Shown: positions 43,327 to 53,215 of the stretch, one piece after another
How the letters are laid out: every line of letters starts with the position of its first letter
Numbering within the stretch: position 1 is the stretch's first letter
Source of the DNA: Podospora pseudoanserina
Taxonomy: Eukaryota; Ascomycota; Sordariomycetes; Sordariales; Podosporaceae
Assembly: GCF_035222485.1 (NCBI RefSeq)
Contig: NC_085923.1
Span: 2,914,001-2,978,000 of the forward strand
Direction of reading: 5' to 3'
Length of the DNA stretch: 64,000 bases
Made by a program: the position numbers and the translations under genes
The notes under the pieces: model-generated
What the model was told of the DNA's origin: nothing
The model's input: the letters and a program-made list of their open reading frames with translations, nothing else
Database searches by the model: none

Positions 43327-44942
43327 TTAAATAGCCACCACCGTGAACCCCGCAGTCGATATGTTCCGCTCGCGCCTTTTAACGAATCTACGGTTTAAAG
43401 CTGACGTCCCCGAAGCACCACCCACCACCCCTTGCCCTTTCTCTAGGTCAGATAGTTCCTGCCCATCAGAGGCCGGGACCACCGAGCTCTGCATTGTGGT
43501 TGCTCGACCACGTTCTTGGTTTCTCGTTGCCACAGCTGCGAGTAAGTTCTTTCTCGCCAACTCTTTTGCCTTCGCCAGCTTTCGCTTCTCGATTTCTCAC
43601 TCTTTTCCGATTTGTTCTGGGGCCCAAAATGTTAGTTTCGAGTTCATACACGCAATATCCGTGGGACACTTACCCCTCGTTTTACGCGGCCCTCTGGAGC
43701 CTCTGACAAGAGTGAGTGCGGAGGAGACCAGTGGGACGAAGTTTCGTGAGGATAACAGCATGTCGAACGGGCCCGAGTCCACGACCAGGCAAGGGGTGAC
43801 CTGAACTTGTGTTTCTCCTCGAGGATACCACTGTACATCAGCTCTGTGAGATGGCCAGTACATTGTTGTTTTATTGAAGCCCTTAACAGCTTCTCGTTCG
43901 CTCTCCGAAATTTCCACCATGTCTCCGAGATTGTATTTTATCTGCTTCAGGTGCTCGAGAGTGACGAAATCGGCTGCTGACCCGGTATCGATCTTGATTC
44001 GAGCGGGTTTGTATCGAAACCGCTTGCCCCCGCTTTGGGTGTTATCCTCGACAAGAACCATCCCTGGCTCGAGTGTAGGGTCCATCAACTGTACCGTTCC
44101 GTCGATGAAGAAGTTGTCTTGCCTCTAGTGTTCTTAACGGCTGCAAGGTAGTGTTCTTAACGGCTGCAAGGCGGACTTCTGGATCGCCTTGGCTATTTGC
44201 AGTTGTTGTTCGTCCGATAGGCTGAAGCCAGTGCCTTCAGGATGGCTGCTTTTACCCCTTTCTGATTCAGACTCGAATGAGCCTGTTTTCGTGTTCAGAG
44301 AAGCTGTAACGGACAGTGCCGTGAGCTTGGCTGTTTGCCGCACTATGAATTCATCAGTGTCAGTAACGCAACCTGGTAATGAACCCCCGTTGGATTCTCC
44401 CAACGACTTTGAGGGACTGAAAAAAGGCTTTTACCTCAACTCCACAAGTTCACTCCGTACACTTATTGTATGAGAAGATTTCAGTGTCAGAAAAACAACA
44501 AGCTTGACTCTTCTGGGTTGCAATTCTACTCACTCGGAATAGGCATCACGCAACAGACCAACTTTGTCGTGGAGGATTGCAAGCTCACTGGCGAGTTCCT
44601 TTTCCTTACTTGCAGCAAAAATCACCAACTTCACCCGTCTCCTCGTTTGCGTTCTCATGGACTCGGGTCACCTGAGAGATGAGCATCTCGACTTTTCGCT
44701 GTTGCTCATGATCCGCCACGAGCATCTATTTGACGTGAATGGGGAGCTTGGAATATTCCGCCGTGAAGTGTTTCGTAATATTCGTCTATGATGCCCCGCA
44801 TCGTGCCTATCTCCTGGTGGAAGAGGTGGACTTTCTGAGGAAAGGTCCCGATTGAACGGATTACACCGGAGAGTAAAGTGCTAATTGATGTGGCAAGAGA
44901 AAGCCCCGCTAAGACGAGGAGAGCTGTCGAAGCGGCATCCAT
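43327..44942 (-). pseudogene. Retropepsin-like domain gene, degraded
   Basis: The minus strand carries, in pieces over several frames, a protein that starts MDAASTALLVLAGLSLATS with a hydrophobic, helical N-terminus followed by coiled-coil-like stretches (DHEQQRKVEMLISQV; KELASELAILHDKVGLL), a Ser/Glu-rich region, and a retropepsin-type aspartyl protease core with IDTGSAADFVTLEHLK near 43990 and TPCLVVDSGPFDMLLSS near 43750. This arrangement is a common fungal lineage-specific family. The protease fold is shared with retroelement proteases, but no reverse transcriptase, integrase or terminal repeat is seen. It reads as broken at several points, though some interruptions may be introns. It is divergent from the DUF6594 gene. 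Confidence 0.5.
44126..44171. repeat. 23 bp perfect tandem duplication
   Basis: A 23 bp unit (44126-44148) is repeated exactly at 44149-44171. It lies inside the retropepsin-like locus. Confidence 0.9.
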
Positions 44943-45104
44943 TGTCAAGGTTTTAGTTGAACAGTTTTCCCTTCTTGGTGGATTCAATGACGATGGGATG
45001 CAGCTACGTTCAACAACCGCCCCAGTCTTACTACATAGCACCTAATTGTAGCCAGTCACCGCTAGCTGTAGGGGACGAGGCTGTGTGGCCGCCCTCTTGA
45101 GACA

Positions 45105-46196
45105 TTGCTGCCTGGCTTTGGCCTGGGCAAGTCACAGCAGCTGCAAAGAGCCTATGACATGGCATTTACAGCCCAAGAAGTTCACTGCCTACTCTCCCTT
45201 CAAGCTGAAATCATTCAGCTTGAGAAAGAGCTTAAAACAGAGCGCCTTGCGGATGTAGTGTCTGCGAGTTCTCAGGCTGCAAATTATTGCAGAAGCTTCA
45301 AGATCTCGCCTGATGCATCAAGTTCACAACACATGAAGCTTGGGGCTATCAGGGCATTAATAAAAGAGTATAGTCAGTTACCTGAATACCACCCCCCCCC
45401 TTTACCACAATAGACTGATGCGGTATCTGATGAGCTCCAGATGAACTTCTTTTGCAAGGTGAGTGAACGTCAACCAAACTTATTCTTTGCCTTCTCAATC
45501 ACACAAAAGAAACTTATCTGACTTTGGCCTTTATCAAACTGAAAACATTCACACTCAACCAAGTAGACAAACCCATGAAATCACAACTCAAAAGTCTCAA
45601 ATCATGGCTCAGAGACACCCAAGGAGGGAATTCCTTCCTCGCAGACTTCGAAACCGAAACGTGGAGTGACGACAAACTCAGCTCCTGTCTATGCCTCGAA
45701 ACACCGACCGCCAAAGGCGACCCATTCACCAGGCGGCTGCTCAACTCCGTGATACAGGCCTACGACCGTGTCGTCGGTTGATATATCGGGTCCGGAGAGA
45801 TGGTAGACGAGGAAACGGGCGACAAATCCTACAGCAGCAACCGGGTCAACCGTGCCAGCAATGTCTTTGTTGCGATCATGGCTTCCGCTCTCCCGGTGCT
45901 ATCTATCTATGCATTGACTGAGATTCCGTCTACCGAGGCATGTATCGGCGCCACTGCTGGCTTCATCATCACCTTTGCTATGTTGATGGGGATCCTCGGC
46001 TCCGCCAAAAGGTCTGAGAGATCATTGCAGCAACAGCTACGTAAGTACAGGTTGGTTTTTCCTTTGTTGCCGTGATCTTTGATACCCTGTTGCTAACCGC
46101 TTTGGTCATGATAGGTTTGTAGCAATCGAGGTCGTCTTCATCGGGAGCGCTCTAAGAGCACAAGGATCTAGTGATGAGAGCATCAGTGCTCTCTAG
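45105..46196 (+). pseudogene. DUF6594-type membrane protein gene, probably broken
   Basis: Seen: LPGFGLGKSQQLQRAYDMAF and HCLLSLQAEIIQLEKELK near the start, KSQLKSLKSWLRD in the middle, then SNRVNRASNVFVAIMASALPVLSIYAL and ATAGFIITFAMLMGILGSAKRSE, two hydrophobic helices, and VAIEVVFIGSALR after a good intron (46041-46114, gtaagt donor, TGCTAACC branch). This order (helical N-terminus, SW-L block, two or three C-terminal helices) is that of fungal DUF6594 proteins, whose function is unknown. A TGA at 45779-45781 interrupts the frame at an Arg-like position (VVG/YIGS). No clear start ATG is in frame with LPGF, and the splicing of 45380-45560 is unresolved. Either the gene is decaying or its exon structure is unusual. 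Confidence 0.55.
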
Positions 46197-46346
46197 AATC
46201 GCCCGGCTTGCTAGTATATACTTGTACCGTAGGATCGCCATTATCTTGTACCAGAAATTACCATTACGCCGAACTTTAAGATGGGTATCACTCAACCAGC
46301 TCTTCATCTCATCCTGCCTTGAACTCCACAAAACATCACTCTCCCA

Positions 46347-48613
46347 CTACAGTTCATCACGCCCCCATCTTCCCTCGTGTTCATCACGCTGCCCTTCCCC
46401 CTCCTGATCCTCATTCCCCTCTCTCCTCCCCCGTCTCAACTCCTCCCCCATCCGCTCAATCAACCTCTCCAAAATCCACTCCGCCTCCTCCTTCCCCCCC
46501 ATCAAAGGACTCTTACTCCCCACCCAACTCCACGGTACCACCTTCTCCGTGACCCTCGCCTCCCCTCTATCATCCAACCCCTCATTCGGCCTCCCCCCCC
46601 TAAACTTATCCTTCTTCGTCCTCACATGCGTGCTCGCCCTCCCATGCTGACCAGCATCACTCTCATCCTCCCCAATCAACCTCAAATACCACGCCCACTC
46701 CTTAAACGAGTACTTTCTCGGAGGGTGCTCCTTCAAATGCGCTGTAACCCTCGCAACTTCATCGATCAAAATGACCAAATAATCCTGCTGGCGATTTGGC
46801 AGAGTAAACGGGGCAGATTTCCTTCTTTTCTTCCTTTCCCGGAGATGTTGACCAGGACCGTGGGGGTGGTTCTCATCGGCGGTGTTATCGTCAATGTTTT
46901 TGTCATGAGCGTCATCGTTTCGAAAGGGCGGGTTGAATCTAACTCTGGGGGAGGTAGGTGATGAATTCGATGACTCGGCTTGACCCCGCTGAAGGGCTGT
47001 CTCGGCGTCGTTTTCTTCTTCCGAGTCCGAGCTGGTGTTGTCGCGGTCTTGAGCCTCGCCTAAAATGCCAGTGGGTGTTTCCTCAATGATTTCTTCTTTA
47101 AAGAGCACCCCAAACGAAACATGTTTGAGAAACCGTTTGAGGTCCTTTTTGAAGGGGCGTTCACTAGGGAGGATGGTGATGGTAGCGATGGCGTCGGTGG
47201 CGTCGCGGATACCCTTAACCACTGTGTCACCGGCGTTGGAGATCAACACCGTCATGGTCGGCAAAGCCAACAACGCCCAAAACACCCAGAAGGACTTCCC
47301 CGCGTTAGAGACCGGGACGATGTCCCCGTAGCCGATAGTCGTCAAGCTCACAAAGCAAAAGAATATCCCATCAAAATACGTCCACCCCTGGTATGGTTCC
47401 TCACAGGCCTGGAAGATCCTTGCCCCCCCTAACCACAACGCAGCCCATGTGCACGCTGAAATGGCAGTGGCATACCACCTCCTCTTTTTTGACGTCTCCT
47501 TTTGGATATCCCTCATCAGCTTGAACTCTTTTTCTCGCCTCTCAAACTCGGTCAGGCCGCGATCAACCTCGGAAGGCGTCTGCCAGAGCTCCTCGCCCTC
47601 TTTTATAGGCACGAGAATACCATCTTTGCCCTTCTTCGTCATCTGCTTTAGCATCCTCCGCCTTCTCTTCTCCACCATCCGGGCGCTAAGCCTACGCCTG
47701 CCACGATCAAGTACCAAGCTTCGAATCGACCCAATGACAAGACCGAGGCTGATGATCCCCACCAAAGCAAACGGCATGACCAGTCCCTTGCCCAGACCGG
47801 TTTGTGGGGAGAAGTCCCCGAACCCTACGGTAAAAAGGGTGACAGCCGCCCAGTATACCGCGTCAAGATAGTTCCAGCCTTCAATCCTACCGAATAACAA
47901 CGCGCCAAGGAGGAGGTAGAAGAGCAGCAAGATAGTCTGCATCATCAGTGTCCTTTGGCTAGGGGTGAGCACAAAGTCTTTGGGGTAGTGCTCTGTTTGA
48001 GCCCCGAGGAATGTGATGACCATGAGGGAAGCGACGAGGAAGTAAAGAGCGGCGCCGTAGATGCCGTAGTAGAAGGCCTGGGACCAGATGTATTGGCTGG
48101 TGGGCTCGATGATCAGTGGGCCAGAGGCGGTTGCGGTGAGAGAAATTAGGCATATGGAGGAGATGTACCATCCCACAATGGTGACTGGCTGGGCGATGGA
48201 GAACCTCAGTCGCTGCGTCATGTTCAGCAACAGAGCCATGTTGGCTATGAGCGCGATGAGCAGCTGGATGGCGTTAATGATGGTGAGCCATATTGGGTCC
48301 CTGATGAACGGGGCCGCATCCAGGTCGGAGCCGGGGAGGTAGTTCTGTCGCCATGGTCTTGCCAGCGCGCAGATACTGAATGCTGACGCGACTGGACCCA
48401 GTGTGCCTGCTATCATGGGAAAGGCAGAAGAGGCGAACCACCATCGGCTGAGGTAGGTAATATCAGTGACGGTCTGTGATATCGTGTCTACGGAGAAACT
48501 GACCTCGGGTCCAGATGCATCTGCTCATGCTCCTGTTGTTTTGGCAGCTTCTTACCGTCAGGATCAGCTGCGCGGAGATGTTCATCAATCTTTTCCCCGC
48601 CTGCATCGTTCAT
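46347..48613 (-). CDS. TOK1: TOK-type outward-rectifying potassium channel
   Basis: Two exons, 48613-48504 and 48447-46347, with a 56 nt intron, give 736 residues. TOK channels are fungal plasma-membrane K+ channels with eight transmembrane helices and two pore loops. Seen: transmembrane segments between about residues 50 and 240; pore loop 1 TVGFGDF at residues 243-248; a cytosolic linker of 150 residues rich in Arg/Lys (RRRRMLKQMTKKGKDG); pore loop 2 TTIGYGDIVP at 406-415; then a long cytosolic tail with acidic and Arg-rich parts. The first exon gives MNDAGGEKIDEHLRAADPDG, and the splice makes DPSRWWFASSAF. Pore loop 1 has GFG and loop 2 GYG, as is usual in this family. It converges on the DUF6594 locus with only 150 bp between. 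Confidence 0.95.
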
Positions 48614-49048
48614 CTTGAGTCTCTCCCAGGCCTTGTCAAGACCCGAGAGTTTGGATGATATTGCCAAGACTCATATCCGGAAGATCTCGAAGTTCTCGGC
48701 GCTTGAAATAAAAGACAATGAATGCATGAGCATCAGGAGAGGGTTGGGGTGAGACAAAGGGCATGGCATTCCAGGGCTTACACGATGCGAAGTTGGGATG
48801 ACAATGACGTCGTGCCGCCCTGCCCGTCTAGAGCCGGGGTCACGATCTTATCGGATGCAGCGCTGCGATTGGTCAAATTTGTTTGATAGCTTTGAGAATC
48901 GACTTCAAACGACAGTTTAACTGTTTTGGATCGACCAAAACATCACTAGAATTGCGACAAACTCATTTGACGAACCAGGAATGGAAACTCTGTGATGAAG
49001 TGGGGATGGGAAGGCTAAGATTTTTTGTCTTTTCAGAATCTGTTATCG
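48614..49048. promoter_or_regulatory. Divergent upstream region of TOK1 and the alpha/beta-hydrolase-like gene
   Basis: 435 bp between the two start codons. A CAAATTTG-type AT-rich area lies near 48870-48900. No repeat or clear TATA box is seen. Confidence 0.4.
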
Positions 49049-50567
49049 ATGTTGAGATGGCCACTGGGAGCAAGGCGCTGGCGTCCAGCAGCTCTCACTT
49101 GCAGAGTGCTTCGCAAATCTCGCTTCTATAGCACTAATGAGTCAGTTGAGAATGTTCAAGTTCAATGCGCATCAGCTGGTGAGATAACTGTGAGGTATGT
49201 CTGCTACACTTCATGAACCGGAACCACCATCTGACCGAGCCAGCCTTCACAACATCGCCAAGCATGCATCGACAAAACCTCTGGTTATTGTCATACCTCC
49301 AATCCCCCATACCGGAGGGGAACCACATAGCTCGCTCCCAAGATGGCTCCGGGAGTTTCCGGCAGCAGTCATCAACTACCGGTGGAACAACGTGAAAGAC
49401 CCAGAGGACAAGACACCTCTCAGATGGCCAAGCCCAGTTCACGACCTCACCTTTGGGTACTCCTGGCTGTCAGCCAACCTCGGCCTTCGTCCGGAGAAGA
49501 AAAAGCATGTCTTTGGTCGCCCAGCCTATGTCTATGGCTCCTATCTAGGCGCCACTCTAGGTGCTGGCCTAGCCTTTACAGAAGCTCACCACCCCTTTCT
49601 GAACCTCGGCCAAGGCGGCATGACCGTCCGTGGTCTTATCGCTCACAACGGGATATACAACTGGCCCATGTTCCTTCCCGACCACCCAATACACAGCTAC
49701 AAGTTGAAGCCCCCTAAACACGGAATACGCCCATTCTACACCAACAAAGTCCAGTCACAACGTTTTGAGCTCGAGGAATTCGACGAAAACACGGCCTTTG
49801 GTTTCCTCTACTCCCAAATGCCCTACCTCTTTCCCTCGCCATCAAACCTTTTTGACCCGTTCGCTTCCCCGACTCTGTTCTTTCAGAACGCGCCTCTGCA
49901 CGTACCGGAAGATTTCTTCAACCCATCCCGGTTCAACAACCTACCTGCACCGCCGACATTATCTTCGGCAGTTGACAATTTCCTGGCTGACACGATGGGC
50001 ATCCCCGAGCCTCAACCGCCTCAGTCTGATGACCCATCTTCTTCACAGGCACTAAGCTCGAAACCGCTGGCAGAATTGACATCCCAAGAAATTGATGTGA
50101 TTCTGGCCCAGAAGACAGCCGAAGCTATGGCATCCAGGCGCCCGAGAAAAGGGTATCTAGTCTTCCCGCCACGGAAATCGACCCTTCGAGTTCCGGAGAC
50201 GCTGCTTTTGTTCGATTCTGACGATGTCCCGGCTTCAGGGGACGAGAAGAGGATACCGCCCAGGAATTCCTTCAAAGTCCAGGCCATAGAGCTAGCGGGG
50301 CTCATGAGACGGAGTGTGAGCATGTTTGAGTGCCAGACATTAGCTAAGGAGGGCGATGAGGAATTTGCGGAGCCGGAGGCAAGGGACAGAGAAGCCCTAA
50401 GGAGAGTAAAGACCATGGAGCTTAGTGCCCAAGTTAAAGAGCAGGAGGAAGATGATATTGGAGAGTGGGGACTAAGGGGCAGTGAGGAAGCTTTGGCGGT
50501 GAAGTGGTTGAAAGGGGCCATCAGGGAGGATGAGGATTGGATGGAGGACAAGAGAGCAAGGTCTTGA
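49049..50567 (+). CDS. Mitochondrial alpha/beta-hydrolase-like protein, unknown substrate
   Basis: Two exons, 49049-49194 and 49244-50567, with a 49 nt intron (gtatgt donor, CTGACC branch), give 489 residues. The first exon encodes MLRWPLGARRWRPAALTCRV and LRKSRFYSTNESV, an Arg-rich, acid-free amphipathic start with an RFYS site, a textbook mitochondrial presequence. The splice yields SAGEITVSLHNIAKHASTK. Seen afterwards: KPLVIVIPPIPHTG, WLREFPAAVINYRW, VYGSYLGATLGAGLAF near residue 150, and GLIAHNGIYNWPMFLP, the strand-turn pattern of an alpha/beta hydrolase. The expected nucleophile elbow GxSxG is not met (YGSYLGA), so activity is uncertain. An ATG at 49197 inside the intron would give a product without the presequence; I reject it because the spliced form joins the frame perfectly. 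Confidence 0.8.
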
Positions 50568-50760
50568 ACTTGTGGGAGATATATATATCAGCAAACTAAC
50601 AATTACAGAGGAAGGCTAAACGCGATTAAACCATTATTCCTGAAAATCCAGCAGTGAATGAGTAGCCTCCAACAACAGAAACTGGATTCGACCGCACACT
50701 TTTCCGTCTATCCTTTGGGCCAACTTGATCCCGCACCTGCCTCACCACCTACTCTCTCAT

Positions 50761-51678
50761 CTAGGGTTGCTCACCATAAGCACGTCCATAAGTAACCCCA
50801 TACTGATGACTCTCAATAGGATCCTCCGTCACCTTCCCACCATTATTCGTCCCAATCATCTGGCTATTCTTCCGTCTCCACCTCATCACAAAAAACGCCA
50901 ACGCTCCCAAGATCAACAGCCCAGCAACGCCAGCCCCAACTCCAATCCCAATCGTCGCCCCCTTAGACAGCCCACCACCCCCCTCCACAACCTCGGCTGG
51001 CTCCGTCGAAGTCGGCGTGGTAGTAGCCCCATCGGCAGTGTTACTCACCGAACTCTCCCCCGTACTCGTCGCCGTCCCAGTCGTGGTCGTTGCATCCGAA
51101 ACAAAACTCGTCACCGGCTCCGCAATTATTACCGTCGCCGTCCCAAAAAAAGTCTCACTGTCAACCTCAATAATTTTGCTCCCCATTCCCCTCTTAATCT
51201 CAAAGCTCCCACCCCCTTCCTCACAGGTACATTTCCCCTTCTTGTAATCATCCTCGCAACAAAACGTCTCCTGAGTACAAGCAGCCAGCTTCCCGTATAT
51301 GTTATCACCCGCTATGACACCACCCATCAGCATCCACCATCAACAGTTCATTGTGAGACGAGACTTACTCAAGCAAACGCCCCCGCAAAGGGCATTATTC
51401 CACCCCGGACTCGTACAAGCCCCCCTCTGCACCTCCCCTAGAGTAATATTCGGAAAACTCTTCGTCTCCGTCGTCGCGATACACAGCGCGTTGCTGAAGC
51501 ACGTCCACCCCTGGGGACAGCAGAGCGATATCTCGGCGCCGAACGGTTGGCAGGGGTAGTACCCCAAAGCGTGTACTTCACCGGGGAAGTAACAGGGCGC
51601 GTTTTCCGCCGCGTGGGCTCCTATCACAAGCAGAAGCGCGGCCGCAGTAGCGGTGATGGATCGTATTGGTGGTGCCAT
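50761..51678 (-). CDS. Secreted-type Cys-rich single-pass membrane protein
   Basis: Two exons, 51678-51369 and 51311-50761, with a 57 nt intron, give 286 residues. Seen: a signal peptide (MAPPIRSITATAAALLLVIG, cut likely after GAHA); an ectodomain of about 130 residues with some fourteen Cys (APCYFPGEVHALGYYPCQPF, SLCCPQGWTCFSNALC, ETFCCEDDYKKGKCTCEEGG); a Thr/Ser-rich stalk; one transmembrane helix (GATIGIGVGAGVAGLLILG) near residue 220; and a basic cytosolic tail (RWRRKNSQ) ending GRAYGEQP. The plan of Cys-rich head, Ser/Thr stalk, helix and short tail is that of fungal cell-wall sensor or surface proteins, but I see no WSC or CFEM signature. Function unknown. Confidence 0.85.
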
Positions 51679-52562
51679 TGTTATTTCTTTCTGCATCAAT
51701 CTCTGGGCGAGGTACAACGGATCCTAAGGGTAGGTATAAAGATTGTGACAAACTACCAAAAGAAAATCGCAAGCAACCAAAAGAAAACCATCAAGATTCC
51801 CCCCCTCCTCCCGAAAAGTCGGCGCCCCCAAGTTCTTATGTACCTACCTACCAAAACCCCCAAGCGCCCAGCATCTGTCTAACCTGCAGCTGAAATTGAC
51901 ATTTGAATCGATGAACAGCCCAGGCACAACCGCAAGGCTCTACCCCCTACCTGCCCTACCTTTTGCCCCCAAAACACAACCAGAGATAGTTGCCCAAACC
52001 CGATAAAAAAAACGCCTCAGCTCAAAAGCACCTCCATCCCTTCAGGTTAGACCCCATCTGCAAGCCTTCTGCAAGCCGTCACACTATTGGCACACTTCGA
52101 AAAGAGGCGTTTCCAATACCGCCCGCCACCACCACCCACAGGCGGCGCAGCCACGAGATACACTGCCATTCTCTTGATCGTTTGGCAGGTCGCACTTGTA
52201 CGATGATGGTAGGCAAAAGGACACAGCAGCATGAAAAGTAAAACAAAACAAAAATGTAAAGAAAAAGCAGGAGAAAAGACAGCGTCGTACTGAGCCTCGC
52301 CATTCTCGCCAGACCCTGGACATCTCAAGGCGCGCGGACCGCAAAGCTGAAAGGTATCACCCCCGAAAGGGACTAAGGCGGGGAGAGAACCGAGAGTCAG
52401 CTACAAGAGCGGGGGATTCATATGTTGCTCCCCTCCATTTTTATCACTCGCAAACCACAAGAAAAATGCCTCTCAATTGACAAAAAAAAGAAAGAAAAAA
52501 AAAGAGAGAGGGTTGGCAATGTATAGGCGGGTAGTGAAAAAAACAAAAACCAAAAATATGGA
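51679..52562. other. Spacer between the Cys-rich membrane protein and tRNA-Glu
   Basis: 884 bp holding the promoter of the membrane-protein gene and A-rich tracts near 52485-52510, on the + strand, which read as T-rich on the tRNA's strand and could serve as its RNA polymerase III terminator. No gene seen. Confidence 0.5.
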
Positions 52563-52654
52563 CTCGGATACCGGGAGTCGAACCCGGGGCTGTTGAGAGA
52601 AAAGACACTTCTGAGAAGTGAGAGTCAACGATGTTACCGCTACACCATACCCGA
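52563..52654 (-). tRNA. tRNA-Glu (anticodon CTC) with a 21 nt intron
   Basis: On the minus strand the acceptor stem TCGGGTA pairs with TATCCGA (one G-T pair), with discriminator G. The D arm is TGGTGTAGCGGTAACA, the anticodon stem GTTGA/TCAAC closes a loop with CTCTCA then C, the T arm is CCGGG/CCCGG around TTCGACT. Placing the 21 nt insertion between A37 and C38, the usual intron site in eukaryotic tRNAs, leaves anticodon CTC, which decodes GAG. The D and T arms follow the eukaryotic Glu tRNA pattern, including internal A and B boxes (TGGTGTAGCGG; GGTTCGACTCC). Confidence 0.93.
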
Positions 52655-53215
52655 TTTGCACAAATCGTGAATGGTCCGATTTTGGATGACAGACTCTACA
52701 AAATCACCCACTAACATCCACAACCTCCGCCCAACCTTCCACACCACCCTTTCAACCTTTCTTCCACCCAACCAACACCACCTCGCACAATAATCACAGC
52801 AAGGGAAACAACACAACAAGTAAAAGAGTGTAAATCATCATCATTCAACGCCTTTCTATCACCCCCTAGAAAGCCCATCAACTCCATTCCTTCCCTCCCC
52901 TTATTTTTCTCTCCTCAATCCAAACTCTCCCCGGGGTATAAACGTGTGAGGGAAAGTAGAAAGATGCAAAGAAAAAAACAAAATATATGCATGCAAGTGG
53001 GTGGGTATGTAGTATTTACAAGTAGAAAATTCGCTGGCGCTGGGTCGAGCAAAATCATCAAGAAAGACAAAAGGAAATCAGGAGAAAAAAAGATCAAAAG
53101 AAAAGCCATCATCTCCGCGTTTATATCGTTGGTTGAAATTTTACACAACCGTGAGAATGAAAATGCAAGAGAAAAAAAACTGGTTGGGCAATTTCTCAAG
53201 AACCCGTTAAATGGC
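52655..53215. other. Spacer between tRNA-Glu and KCH1
   Basis: 561 bp. This is the 3' flank of KCH1 and the upstream side of the tRNA gene. No ORF with coding character; several A-rich runs near 53080-53180. Confidence 0.5.

Noticed and set aside
43327-44942. LTR retrotransposon at the retropepsin-like locus
   Set aside because: No terminal repeats, reverse transcriptase, RNase H or integrase nearby; the flanking sequence fits a fungal host gene family with a protease-like fold.
49197-50567. ATG at 49197 as the start of the alpha/beta-hydrolase-like gene
   Set aside because: It lies inside the intron; the exon from 49049 with a mitochondrial presequence joins the frame exactly.
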